A DNA stretch of 64,000 nucleotides from Diploscapter coronatus (taxonomy: Eukaryota; Nematoda; Chromadorea; Rhabditida; Rhabditidae): the NCBI GenBank assembly GCA_964036155.1, contig OZ038423.1:16569249-16633248 (forward strand), written 5' to 3'. Under the pieces are notes generated by a model. The model was not told the DNA's origin, searched no databases, and worked only from the letters and a program-made list of their open reading frames with translations. Position 1 is the first letter of the stretch, and each line of letters starts with the position of its first letter. The position numbers and the translations under genes are program-made. Of the stretch, positions 46,907 through 58,919 are shown one piece after another.

Positions 46907-49900
46907 CTAGTGTTGCAGATTGCTCTCGACAGTCCTCATTACATTCTCGATTCCCTCCAGTTCCTGCTTGATCTTCGGCTTCAGATTCGCCTGAAAATCG
47001 AACATTTAAGAGTAGAATAACTTAATTTGATCTTCGAAGAATAGTAAATATTGCATCAAAATTGGAAAAAAATGATTTCTATGAGGTATGAAATGAAACA
47101 TTCAAAACTTTCGAGAAAAGTTCGTAAGGTTGTTTCAATTAGCAAATATTGGCATGAGCGAAAAAGTAACAATAGGAAGCTATCGCTTTATGAAGAATAA
47201 AATTAAAACAATGAAAACATGGATGGACATACCAATTTCTTGTTGAGATCCGACTCGAGCTGTTGCACTCTGGTCTCCAAGTAGCTGTTCCTGGCGATCA
47301 GATCCATTGTCTGCAATTCCAGTCTCATTCCATTCTATCTTCCCCTCTCTCGTTTCTCCTCACCCTCGTGACCAAATCGGTACTCTCCACCTTCCTTAGA
47401 TCGTTTTCAGCTTTGGCCGTCTCGAGTCTCTGATTGATGAAGGACCGCACGTCGCGGCAGGACTCGATCAGAGCGTAGACGCGATCCTGCAATTCGCCTG
47501 TGCATTTGAGAAATTAAATCAAAGCTACAGCAACGCGGATAAGCTTGGAGCAATGCGTGATATTTGCTATTGTTTCCGTTCACTATTCCGAAATGATATA
47601 AACGAAATTTGTAGATTTCGAAAGACACATCGAATCAACACACGATTCTCCATGTTTCATTTGGAATCCTTGGCAAACATAGAAAAATGAACCACCAAAT
47701 ATCAAGCATTGCTCCAAAATTTTGCACGCAAATGTAGAAACAAGACGAAATTATAATTGAAAGAACCGAAAGTGGAGAGTTATTGTCAATGACCGATTAC
47801 TTGAGACGAAATAATCGATGCATAAATTCGAACTTGGGAAATGTGTATGCATTGCGTATTACCAAATAGTCGTTAAACTCATTCTTTGAATCGATAAAAT
47901 GCCGTCAGTTCGTTTGTAAACAGCGCGCTAATTTTCATGTGTCAAATTTCCGTTCCTTTTATTTTGTATAAAGTAATCGGTCACTTGCGATGAGATATTT
48001 TGAAGATAGAATTGACAAAAGAAAATCTTTCCTAATAGTCAAATAACTTACAGCGAGTATCGTTCCTTGTTCCAGTTTGCTGCATTCTTTGGCGAATTCC
48101 TTCACTTCTTGCACCACGTTGTTCATTCGGTTCGTTGCTTCGTAAAGGAATGGCTGGGGAGGGAAGGGAGCTGAAATTGCAAAATAGTCTTTAATTTCAA
48201 CATCGATTCTTACTTTTAGTATTTTTGACAGCTTGGACGACAGGACGATTCTCATCCGCAATGTTGTGGAAAGGAGCAGTCGCACAGGCAGACTGAGTGA
48301 CGAGAGTAGGGGGGAAGAGAGGGGAGTGACTGGCTGCAGTCGAAGGGGTTGTCGAAGTGGCCGAGGGACAGCGGGAGTTCACGGGATGGGTAGAACTAAA
48401 TCAGGATAATAAGGGATTTTGATACATAATTGTAGGTTTATAGTCGGAGAGGAATATTGTTCGCGAGTTCAAAATCTTCTACATCGTCAAGAACAAATTA
48501 ATTGCGGAAAAAGGTAGAGAGAAAGGATGGAAATAAGAAAGTACCGACGACGACAGTTCGCAAAAGTAAAAAATAGACATAAATATGAATAGAAAGCGCA
48601 AACGGTTCCCTAAATTGCACCCAATACATTAAGAAATGTATTGCCAAAATACACCCAAGGGTACAACTAACAAGGGGATCGTCAACGTAGGAACTCACAG
48701 TTCTTGATAAAATTTCCTAAATGGGGGTTTTCGATGACGCGCTGATCATTGTGGTGAAGTCAAAAAGTCCAAAGCAGGAATCTGGTTAGGGAATTTTTTC
48801 ACTCGCATTTTTGATGAGAAATGGGCAAATTCGTTTGTCAAAAATGCATGCAAATTTGTTAGTATTTTTTTGGAAACGAGTAGCAATTTTCTCACCTTTC
48901 AGTCTTCATGTCGAGTTGTCTCCTCGCCTCGCTCAGCATTTCCATCAATTCGAGTCTTGTCGCCCTAGCATCGTCCAATTTCCTAGCGAGTTCTTCGTCT
49001 CCGCATTCGAGCATTGCCTTGTTTCTGCAAAATTCACGTTTCTCAGGTAATGACGCTTGAAATTTGAGAGATTCAAGCAACCATAGTGATGTATGCAAAT
49101 TTCAAATGGAGAATTCGTGTTCACTTACTGAGCTATATGTTACTTAATTTTAGATGAAAATAGGCTCGGGAACTATTTTCAATGTCCCCATCATTTAAGC
49201 TACGTCGAGACCTACTCGCTAATATAGGTTTTACTCAACAATAGTATCACGAAGAATGTCTTAGCGGGGTCCAACTATATTAGATAAAAATTAGCATATA
49301 GATTCTCTAATCTAAAATCGTGTTATCCATTTTAGAAGAGAAGGAGTCTCTGACTCACATAACAGTAGCCTCGGCAAGTGGTCTGTCTTCAAAGACACTG
49401 CAGATGACAGCCTGTTTGAGTTGTCTGTGAGCAGTCTGCAGTCTGTGCAACTCCGTCTCTGCCTGCTGGAGCAGTTCCATCCTTTGTTCAGCCTCCTCAC
49501 TCCGTCTGACTGCAGTCTCCGTCTCCCTTTGCTTCACTTCCAACTCCGTCTTTGTCTTCTCGTACAGAGCGCGGATCGACTCGATTTCTTCTGCCAACTC
49601 TTTGCACATCTTCTGCAATCATTCATCTTCTCTCCATCATTTATTCCATATCCCCTTACCGCAGTCGCTCTGTGCTTCTCTTGCATTTGCTCGAGGCACT
49701 CCCTCTGCCTGTCTTTCTGTTCGTCCTTCCCCTGCAGCTCCTTCTGCAATTGTTCGCTTTCGTCCTTGAGCTGTGTGAGTTCGGAAGTGAGGCTGATTAT
49801 CTGAAAGCAGAAACCTTATTCACTCCGAAAGAAGTGTACAGTTTTCGGTTTTAAATGTAAAAATAAATCGCGATGATTGACATTTTCAAGAAGAACATAA

Positions 49901-52900
49901 ATGACTCGAAATGTGACCTGCTCCCTCTGAATGTCGAACTCGCTCTGCAGCTCCTTCCTAGCACTTTCCAGCATCTGCTCTCTGCGTTTGGCTCCTTCCA
50001 TTTCCTCCTTCATTTCTGTTGCAATTTTGTCGACTTTGCTCTGTGCAGCAAGCAGTTTCTCTTCGACCGAAGGATCAGTAAGCAGCTGAAAATTAAATCG
50101 GTTAAAGATAGAAAGGTCAAATTAGGGCACCCTCCTCTACAATATTACTGCATGATTCTATGATGATTTAATATTTTCGTATAAAGAGTTCAGCAATACT
50201 ATGAAAAGTTGCTTCGATGTGCGATAAAAATGTGATTGCAGACTAAAGATCTTCACTATCTTTTCACCTTGTTATAGTTCGCGATTCTGATGTCAAGTTC
50301 CTCTTTGAGCTCTGCAATTCTGTAGTCTTTGGTGGAGATTTCATTCGAAGCGGCTTTCAGCTCGATCTGCAATTCGAAAATATGAATTATCGTGAATGTT
50401 TCTAGGCATGCAGTAAATCAACGTGTTCTAATGCTAAACCAATTCGCCCCTGCCTAATCTCAGTTAAACGAGACTGAAATCAGTTAAAATTATACAGATA
50501 TCTAGAAGGGAACTAGATCTACAAACCTGATTAAAAGTATTTGGGAATAGCTAACCTTTAGAAAGACACGCCCCATTTGCAATTTGTAAGCTTTTTCTTA
50601 CTATTTTCTCTATTATGATGCAACGCTGTAGCAGATGTCAGAACGTTTCGGTAGGTAGTATAACCATCCAGATAATAGGTAGATTCCAAATCTTTCTAGG
50701 CGTCTACAAACTTTTACCTATTTCCTACTTTCATTTTATCCAGATTAGGCGGGGGTGAGTTGGGTTAGCATTTGAGTGCATTTTGATTTACTTCACGTTG
50801 TGTCTAGAAAAACTAACAGTGAGTCTCTCAATGGATGCCTTGAGTTCGTTGTTGGCGTTGATGACCATGTTGCACTGGGCCTCGAGTTCCTTGCACTGCT
50901 GCTCTTTCTCATTGATCAGGTTGAGCAGAGTCTCTTCATTCGTCTTCTTTCCTTGCTCAGACTTCATTCCTTCCTCTGAAATTCTGTCGAACACCCTCGG
51001 CACAGCTCCACCTGCAATCACTAATTGTTATTTCTGCATTCACTTGTCCAACTCACCTGTCTGGCCGAAAGAAGCTCCCTTTGACATGTCCAGAGCGAAG
51101 GAGGACTGCATGAGTACGGAGTTGTTGATCTGACGCAGAGACTCCTTCATCACACCGAAACTCTTCTCCATGTCTGAAAATGACTGTGTGCATAATACGA
51201 ATCCTACGATTAGCCCACAACCAAATTTGAATACATCATGAAACTTGGAGAATCATAGTTAACCAACAAATGTCATCGCTAAATGCGAAAAATTTTAGAA
51301 GAACTGATACAAAAATTACATAATCGTAGCATGTCTAAAATAATGTAATGCTCCAAAATTTTGTGCACCACTGCACTGAAGTTTCATTTTCCATCTAGAG
51401 AATTCCTTCAGTTATCTTCTCCAGGTTTCTACATTAAGGAAATGAAAAGAAATACAAGTGCATAGTTTTTGCTTAAGTCGTGATCAGAGATGGGCGAAAA
51501 TTTCGGTTTCGAAAGGTTTACGGATGGACTATCGATTTCGATTTGTCAAAATATTCACTTTCGTCCAGCCCCGATCGTGGTTTAAATTTGATTTTATTGG
51601 ATTCTTTGAAAAGAAACCTTCTCATACCATTGATGACGTCGAGCAGATCTCTGGGCGGCTGCATTCCAATTGACAATTCCAGATTGAAGTTCTTGATGCG
51701 AGTCGCCAAATCACTGTGGTCCCCGATCTGCAAATGAAGAAAAAGATCTTTTGAATTGATGAGGAAAACTAACAGCCTCGAGGATTTCCTCGAAGAGTCC
51801 AGCAGAGGATTTGAGTCTGTCGAACATCGTCATAAGAAACGACTTCATCTGCTGCAGCCGCGAGTAGGAGGATTCGATGTCGTTCATCGCATAGGCTGTT
51901 GCCTCGTGCAGGGAGACCAGAGATCCGGTCAGGCCAGGCTGAATTAAATAGGAATCTCACTGTACATTGCTGCAAATTTCAAGAGTGTTCAGAATTACTG
52001 TCAAAGATAAGAAGATAATGACTCTGAAAATTCAAAACGGAACCACAATTATTTTGTATCATTATTGCGACCCTTTCGAATTTGAAATTTCGAAGAAAAA
52101 TCTACTAACTTACATTAATTCTCGCACTAAGCTGCAGCAGATCAGCTTCGGCCTCCCTGAGCATCTGCTCAGCAGCTTTGTCATCTCCAATCTCTGTCAA
52201 CAGAGCACTGATTTTGGCCTGCAGTTTATTGGTTGGCTCGAATGTTTTGAGTTCAGCATGAAAGGAATTCTCTTCGAGCATCGAGCTGTTGCTAGGCTGC
52301 TGCTGAAAATTATCATTTGAACTAGTCCGTTAGGTGCGATAGATGTATTGTTGTAAAGAAATTCTTCGATTTCACCATTTTCTGTTATTCTTGCGAAGAA
52401 AAATAGAAGATCGAAAGTAAGAAAATGTCTTCAATAGGGCTTAGCACTTTGGACACGGTTGCACGTTAAACATGATGCGACAAAAAGAACGAAATAGCAT
52501 AGGAACAAGCGGCGGTAGACAAAAAAAGTGAGCATATTCTCGCTTTTTTCTCGCGTCATGTTTAACGTGAAACCGTGTCCACAATGAACAGTCCTGTTCT
52601 TCAAAATAAAACTCCCTTCATAAAAATGAACACTTTGAGTTAAAAAAAGATAAATGCTCACAATCTTGCACTGTTCCTGTTGCTGCGCGACTCCAGCCTC
52701 TGCCTGCTGTTCCAATTGCCTGATTCGTTCGTCTTTCTGTTTTAGCTGCAAATGCAGAGCTGCTAATTCGTCCTCGTATTCCTGCACGATCTGAGGGTTG
52801 TGGAAAGACGTCGTCTGAAAGAAGCAAAGAATCGTTGGAATGTGAAGAGGAGAACATACAGGGCTGCTGTGTAGGAGAATGGCGACGTCGTGCGCTGTGG

Positions 52901-53727
52901 CAGAGATTCCATCAGAGGTCTGTTCAAGGCAGTCATTGTTTATAGAGCTGAAAATGCATTTCATTATCATGATAAAAATTTCTTGAAGAACTTCTCCCCG
53001 AGTCCGTTAATAGAAATGGACTCGTAAATAAAAGCCCTCACCCGAAGGTCGAGTGCGGGTGTCAAAATTTCAAAGAAAAAAAACGTTGCAAGTCCGAATA
53101 GAAAGCGCTAAAATGACTAAATTTTGGTCAAATTATCGTGACTTGCGAGTAAATAAGCATCCTATAAACTTTATTTATTTTCTCTGATCCACACCCGCCC
53201 CGCAAAAATAGAAGCTCGCTCCTCTCCGCGGAGTGTGAGGATATTTCCTGGAGAAGTCTGTTCTGCATACCTCAGCCCACGCAGCAGTCTGCAGCGATTC
53301 CTCAGTTCGTGGTTGCCGCCGTGCAAATCGCTCAGCGTCGATTCGATGTTTTGGACCTGAAACTAGAGGAGAATCATGAGGAAAGAAGACGAGAAGCTGC
53401 TGACCGCCTGAATGAACTCCTCCTTGGTGCTGATGTTGGAGATGAAGGAGGGGATCTCGACAGAGCGCCGCTTGACGCCTTTGATTTGCGACTCCAGACG
53501 ACTGCAGCGGTTGACGTATTCCTGAACGATTGACTGACTCATAATGCCAGGAGTGAATGTGTGCTTCTCACAGCAAGAGCCTTCTCGAGAGCGTCTCTCT
53601 CCTTCTGCACCTCGGCCAGTCTGTCTGTCTGCCCTCCAGTCATTGCAGCACTTCCAACACTCCCAGACGCCTCCTCTTCTATTTTCGGTAATGATTGTTG
53701 AGCTGAGCAACAACAAAATTTCGACAT
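46907..53727 (-). CDS. Large coiled-coil protein (~915 aa), unidentified
   Basis: About twenty exons join in phase from ATG 53725-53727 to TAG 46907-46909. The protein begins MSKFCCCSAQQ, with three consecutive cysteines at 5-7 that could be palmitoylated if this ATG is used. Met29 (MTGGQTDRLAEVQ) is an alternative start. It then contains long heptad stretches: LHLQLKQKDERIRQLEQQAE, LNLINEKEQQCKELEAQ, KRREQMLESARKELQSEF, KMCKELAEEIESIRALYEKT, and VRRSEEAEQRMELLQQAE. Between them is a less coiled ~200-residue region (LLTEIGDDKAAEQMLREA; FDRLKSSAGLFEEILEA; MQPPRDLLDVIN). Near 720-780 is a Ser/Thr/Pro-rich linker, followed by a final coiled-coil ending ENVMRTVESNLQH. No enzymatic domain is seen. 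Such proteins are typically cytoskeletal, centrosomal, Golgi or kinetochore scaffolds; I cannot assign an orthologue. Several introns carry foldback elements. It is divergent from mrpl-47 with 747 bp between starts. Confidence 0.88.
47530..47730. repeat. MITE-like inverted repeat in coiled-coil gene intron
   Basis: The left arm reads AGCTTGGAGCAATGCGTGAT then ATTTGCTAT. The right arm reads CCAAATATCAAGCATTGCTC then CAAAATTTTGCACGC. Length about 200 bp. It lies directly beside MITE family A copy 2 in the same intron. A related word, AATGCTCCAAAATTTTGTGC, occurs at about 51350. Confidence 0.75.
47789..47985 (-). mobile_element. MITE family A, copy 2 (opposite orientation)
   Basis: About 197 bp. 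The left end reads TGACCGATTACTTGAGACGA and the right end AAGTAATCGGTCA. It matches the reverse complement of the element at 24394-24588 in both termini and interior. It lies in a coiled-coil gene intron. Confidence 0.85.
50430..50773. repeat. MITE-like element with ~38-bp inverted termini
   Basis: The left end reads AATGCTAAACCAATTCGCCC then CTGCCTAATCTCAG. The right end reads CTGGATAAAA-type sequence in reverse, i.e. CAGATTAGGCGGGGGTGAGT then TGGGTTAGCATT. Length about 344 bp, in a coiled-coil gene intron. No ORF. Confidence 0.82.
52444..52586. repeat. Foldback element with ~40-bp arms
   Basis: The left arm reads TTTGGACACGGTTGCACGTT then AAACATGATGCG. The right arm reads CGCGTCATGTTTAACGTGAA then ACCGTGTCCACAA. 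The arms are almost identical, with about 70 bp of spacer, in a coiled-coil gene intron. Confidence 0.88.
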
Positions 53728-54474
53728 CTCTAGAAAACTCTAAAAAAAAAAGAAGGAAAGTTCAAAGAAAATGAAGGACGCAAGAAAGGAACGAGCGATT
53801 GCGGATTTGAAATGGAAATGAATGATGAGTTTCGCGGGGGATGATGAAATCGATTTTTTCTCATTCCCACTTCGATTTCCAGCAAACTTGTCGATTTTTC
53901 GCTGTTTTTTCTTGAATTTCGATATTTTCCTGCCACAGAATTTGCTCAAAATAGTTTTAGAATTTTTTGGCCATCGTGGATAGGGTCCCCAAGTTCTGTC
54001 CCTTTGCAAAAATGCGTTTATGGTAGAAATGTAGCAGTTGAAGCAGAAAATTGGCGAAGGAAAACCCCTCAAACCCAAAATATCTCCAAAAAAAAATTCA
54101 ACCTAGATCAACGATAAACCTGATAAATGGTTCGGTGCACAAATAAGGACAAAATAGCCGCACACAGTCGCGCACAAGCAATAATTTGTTTGCGAAAATG
54201 TTCATTTTGGGTGATATGAATTTTTTCAGTCAGAATTTTTCTTTTTTTCGAATCTTCTTTACATAAATCATATTTACAACCCAGTTCACCTTTCTGTTGA
54301 AAAATTCACTCCGAAACGCAATTTGTCATATCCATTTAGAGACCCTAGTTCATGGAGTACGAATTTGAGCAGCTATTTTCATTTTTCCCCAAAGTTGTCG
54401 ATTTTTTAAAAACTTTTATTTCCGATAATTCGATGATTAATTCATTCAGGTCATACATCATACATCAGTGGACA
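53728..54474. promoter_or_regulatory. Shared upstream region of the coiled-coil gene (-) and mrpl-47 (+)
   Basis: 747 bp between the two divergent start codons, with no exon recognised inside. Two acceptor-like sites precede mrpl-47: TTCATTCAG ending at 54449 and ACATCAG ending at 54468. Either could be a trans-splice acceptor. It may work as a bidirectional promoter; this is inferred from layout only. Confidence 0.5.
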
Positions 54475-56908
54475 ATGGCCTCGTTCCTTCGACCTCTGAC
54501 TTCGGGGTGAGTTCCAGTCATGCATTTAAGAAGTTTACAAAGTAGAAAATGTAAGCAGGTACAAAAGAACTCTACTTCGCTATTCTTTTTGCTCAGGAAG
54601 ATGCATTTTGGTGTAACTAATTGTTAGTTGCCCCAGAATGCGTCTTCCTGAGCAAAAGATAATAGCGGAATATGATTTTCGCCAGCCTGCTTGCGCTCCC
54701 TAGTTTACAAGTGTCTGATTTTCAGTATTGCCTGCTGCCGTTCTCTTTCGACAACTTTGTTGCGATTCGACAAGCCCAAACCCAATCCTACCCTCGGTAA
54801 ATTTGTGCATAAAATGTCAAGTAACGAGAGAAAAAAGGCTAAACTATGTTCAGAGAATGAAATTTTTTCTCTTGAAAATTGAAAACAAATTTCATTGTTG
54901 CTTGCTTTCGGACCATATCAAAGAGTTTTCGTTCATTCTTTCAATGCAATGAATATTATTATAGCGCAAAATCCGCTGGGTATATTTTTTAACGTAATTG
55001 AAAATTCAATGGGCTCGACAAATTTTTTTTGGGTACGAGTCAATCCCCCACTTGCTCTCCCAAGGAAGGGCTTTCCCAAAAATGCGGGTGGGAGGAATTG
55101 GCGCACCCTTATTTAAATATCAAAAAAATCAATTATTCAAATTTATCGTTCTCTACTGAAATTACGCACACTGAAAATTTTGAAAGTCAAAAACGGGGAT
55201 GAACTCTTTGAAAGCTTAGAAACTGAACAAGAAATTTCGTATATGCAATTAATCTTTAACACACACAAGTTTGTAAGAGATTTCTTTCGGAATCTAATGC
55301 CCTTGCCAATTTAGTGGAACCGCAGTTCTTCGACTTCCCCGAGAATTTCGGAAAGATGAGCGAATTGCGACCGAAGAGCAGGCCAGGCAGATCCTGGACT
55401 CAGGAAGAATTGCGGCTTAAGAGCAACTCCGATCTCCACAAACTATGGTATCCAATCCTTATTCCTAGATAGCGCAAATACCGCTCTTCTGTAAAACCTC
55501 GACTGAAAAGTCATCAGAAACTCAAACTAAATCGACGGTAGACCTAAAACAGTCGTATGTCAAAAATCAGCGTAGAATATTCCTCGACAAAAATCGACAT
55601 GGGGTTTTCGATTGCAAAAACGTGTTCATTTTGGAGTTCGGTTTAGCTACTTTTCTTGGATTTAGGTTTTTTAATGTTTTTTTTTACTTCACCAACGACT
55701 AGGTTGCACCCCCGCGGATGTTTTAACATCAATTTGCTCCGGTTGATGAAAATTTGGAAATCGTTGACGCTCTCTACTTATTCCATTCAAAGCGGTAATG
55801 TTAGATTATTTAGGTACGTTTGTCTGAAAGAGCGGAACATGCTGCTGACGATGTTCAAGGCCTATGCCTCCAAAGCCAGGAGTTTCCCCAATCCTGAGAG
55901 AATTGATCGTGTAAATGAGGTAGAAATTTTTCTTACAAAAATAATTACGAATTTCTAAAACATAGGTCAGTTTGTTAATATTTTTCCATTTGGCTGCTCT
56001 AATTCTACAATTGACTGAATCTTGGATAGTTTTCAATTTTGTAAAACGATTTTGTACTTGATCAAATATGATAATTTTATCCTGGAATTTAGGATTTTAA
56101 TTCTCCTTTCAGACGATGCGAAACATCGAAGCAGTTGTGCACGAGCGGAACGACGCCTACTTCCGGCTGGAGACCGGCGACAGTGCTAACATGCCCAAGA
56201 GGAAGGTCACCTCCTTTATGGGATTCACCTATGAGTAAGTTCAATTTGAATTAACTCATTGAAAGCAAATAACTGAAAATCTATCAGCAATGTTATGTTG
56301 CGCAAAATATAACGTATGAGCAAAGATTAGTGGATAGAATATTCTTTCTTGCGAAAAAATATTTAGTCGTTTTCTTATTGCACTATGAAACTTTTAAAAT
56401 AAAGCTATTTATTAGCCGCCGTATAAATGTTTTAACTATCATTATCTAGGAAGCCAGCAGAAGAACATTACCTGCCCCCTCAGCCTGGAGAGAAGGGATA
56501 TGAAGTGCCCTATTTGGACGACGATGCCTATATGATGCAGAAACTGTGGAACGAGAAGGAGTACATGAAGGAACTCGAGAGGTAGAAAATTTGAATGCCT
56601 AAATGTAGATTCAGATAGGTATGCAAGCATTGTAAACAGAAATTAGATTATTTATAACGAAGTTATCAATCAAAATCAGAATTATGTGGAATATTGCCTA
56701 GTCCTTTTACTTGATAATGTGTGTAGGGATATTTTTCCTAAATTAGCTAGAATTTTCACCCTATAATGGTCCCAATAGGAATTTTATTCAAATATTTAAT
56801 TAACACAATTTCAGGCAAGATTATGAGCGATTGGACAAAGAGCTGCCTGACAAAAGAAGAAAGTTTAGCAAATCAGTTCGCAAATGGGTCGACCGAGTTC
56901 AGGAATAA
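54475..56908 (+). CDS. mrpl-47: Mitochondrial ribosomal protein L47 (uL29m)
   Basis: Component of the large subunit of the mitochondrial ribosome. Exons in phase: 54475-54506, 54726-54796, 55315-55447, 55814-55919, 56113-56234, 56450-56581, 56815-56908 (TAA); 229 residues. The N-terminus, MASFLRPLTSGIACCRSLST, is basic and Ser/Leu-rich without acids, fitting a mitochondrial targeting peptide. The family core follows: FDFPENFGKMSELRPKSRPG, RSWTQEELRLKSNSDLHKLW, and YVCLKERNMLLTMFKAYASK, then PNPERIDRVNETMRNIEAVV. The conserved DLHKLWYV..KERNMLLT block is the uL29m signature. The charged C-terminus (DKELPDKRRKFSKSVRKWV) is typical. It shares its upstream region with the coiled-coil gene and converges on the nuclear receptor gene. 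Confidence 0.94.
54553..54693. repeat. Foldback element in mrpl-47 intron 1
   Basis: The left arm reads TTTTTGCTCAGGAAGATGCA then TTTTGGTGTAACTAA. The right arm reads TTAGTTGCCCCAGAATGCGT then CTTCCTGAGCAAAAGATAAT. The outer ends AAGCAGG and CCTGCTT also pair. The arms are about 65 bp and the loop is under 10 bp. Confidence 0.88.
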
Positions 56909-57188
56909 GGTTACATTTTACAGAATTTCAGGATAGAAATTAGATTACATTTTCTAGTTGTTCTTGTTACAGTTGAACCATAAATTTGTTTATTTTAAAA
57001 ATTGTTATAGTTTTGTGGATAAAAACCGCCTTCCGCGAGGGTCAGATTAGTCGTCGAAAAGATTAGAAAAGAAAAAAACATCAAAAATCGGCGACTAATC
57101 TGCAATTCATGCATACTTTTGCTTACACTTTTTAGAATGTATTTTATCTATACTTTATTTAACTAATATAATATTCTCTAAGCACAAA
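56909..57188. other. Convergent 3' region with short hairpin
   Basis: 280 bp between the stops of mrpl-47 (+) and the nuclear receptor (-). A CATAAA poly(A)-like word for mrpl-47 is near 56980. A hairpin at 57040-57115 pairs CAGATTAGTCGTCG with CGGCGACTAATCTG around an A-rich loop. Confidence 0.6.
57154..57159 (-). terminator. Poly(A) signal of the nuclear receptor gene
   Basis: TTTATT on the + strand (AATAAA on -) lies about 30 bp past the TAG at 57189-57191. Confidence 0.6.
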
Positions 57189-58919
57189 CTAAGCAGTGTC
57201 GAAGTTGAGCAATTCACCCAGAGCCGGACAAACTGGCTCTGGATGGAAAAGATGGATCATATGCAGGTTGAGGATGAGTTCATTGACTTCCTCAAATAAG
57301 TGTGATAAGAACAGGAGCAAATTGGCAAATCGAAGTTCCCCATTCTCGTGCTTCATGCACAATCTGGAATTATAGAAGTATTATACTAATTGCTAAAATG
57401 AGCAGGTATTACCTGTGCAGGCATTGATTCAGCTTTTTACTTTCCCTTTTATATATTTTCATGCCATTTTCGTCGAAGCAATGAAACGCTAAACTATTCA
57501 GTTTTACTTTGTGATAAGCTATGAGAAAATAACTAACTCATTTGCCAAGTGGCCAAGAATTTTAGAAGGCAGTGTTCCTCGTATGAAATGTTCAAGTTAC
57601 AATACGGTATGCATAAATTCAACCACAACCGTCGTTTCTGACCAAATACCATCCTAAATAAGGTCTGAAATTTCTTTTCTTCAAGAATGAACTTTCATAC
57701 TTGTACTTTTGAAATTGATCATTATCGTCGAATAATTTGCCTGCTCCAGGCTCCTCCCCAGATATGGGTAGAGGAACCATTTTATAGAAAAGTCTGTCTT
57801 GCATGACAAGAGTCCCGTCAGCAAAGCCTATTTGTTCAGTGTAGAATCCACTGTTCATCTGTGCATCTCCTGCAGTTAAATGTCGGAACAGTAAATTCTG
57901 AATTTGCCAAGTTGGTCTAAACCAATGTTTAGTCTACTCACCTTATCCCTTGAAGATAATTCATTGGATCCAGGAATAGCTTTAACGAGATCTATGAGAT
58001 GAGCAAATTCAAATCCACCACAGCCCCCATATGTGTTGTAGTCGAATTCAACAAGATCCTCCTTGGTATACGGCTAAATGTCAAGTTTAGAGTGATTAAT
58101 CGTGAAAAGTAACTAACAATTTTGCAATACTCGTTGCTGAATGCAAGTCTAAATGACTTTGTTGTGTACGAGAGCATTCTTCGAACGTTCAAATCAGATT
58201 CGATCTGGTAATACACTTCAGAGATTGTATTGATTTCTTCATTACTCAAAATATAAACTAAATAAAAATAGTTAGCAAGTTTTTATAAAATCAATCAAAA
58301 ATGCCTGGATCCACGTTTAGATTTTGATGACTAGTCGACGCACTGTTATTGATATCAGAATCTTCATCGCTTGAAACTTTATGTCCATTCACCTACAAAT
58401 GAAATAATTAAATTAAAAAAAAAAGAAAAGTTATTTAATTCAGTACATGATTATTCCCATTTTGTTGATGTCCGTTTAGTGTCGACCTTCGTTTCTTATT
58501 TAGCTTCTTCAAATGCCCCTCTCGTTGTGAAATTACCACTAAATAATTCAATTTATGGAGTTCAACCTCATTTTACCTACTTCTCTTTTGCATATTCTTC
58601 TGTATGCATTTTTCGAATCTACATTTTTTGCAAATCATGCGTTTTTCTAAAAGAGCCACATTTATGCAAAAATTTTAATTAGATTTTTACCATAATGAAT
58701 ATCACATTTTCCTTTTTTCTCCCCGATGCACTCATATTGAGCATCAATCGCTACGGCTCTTCGAAAGAATGCTGAAAACCAGTTGAATATTCGAGTTGTA
58801 AAACGACTTGTTTTATAATTTCCAATGACTAACTCACCAGCACAGGCTTTACAAGTCCTGGTCCCGAAGTGTTTGGATTTTGCAGTTGGAGATTCACACA
58901 CTAGGCATTTTGTTTGCAT
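57189..58919 (-). CDS. Nuclear hormone receptor, nematode divergent type
   Basis: Ligand-regulated-type transcription factor of about 424 residues in ~11 exons, from ATG 58917-58919 to TAG 57189-57191. The DNA-binding domain has zinc ligands at Cys5/8/23/26 (KCLVC..TCKAC) and Cys42/50/60/63 (YEC..KCDIHY..ICKKC), the P-box CKACAAFFRR, and CRFEKCIQKNM in the second module. A basic/Asn-rich hinge (REGHLKKLNKKRRSTLNGHQ) carries a likely nuclear localisation signal. The ligand-binding region includes ISEVYYQIESDLNVRRMLSY, GGCGGFEFAHLIDLVKAIPG and LLLFLSHLFEEVNELI, and ends with an AF-2-like ALGELLNFD. This fits the supplementary (HNF4-derived) NHR expansion of nematodes. The exon before YILSNEEINTI joins in phase only through an apparent GC donor (AG/GCATTT at about 58300). 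The ligand and orthologue are unknown. Confidence 0.9.
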
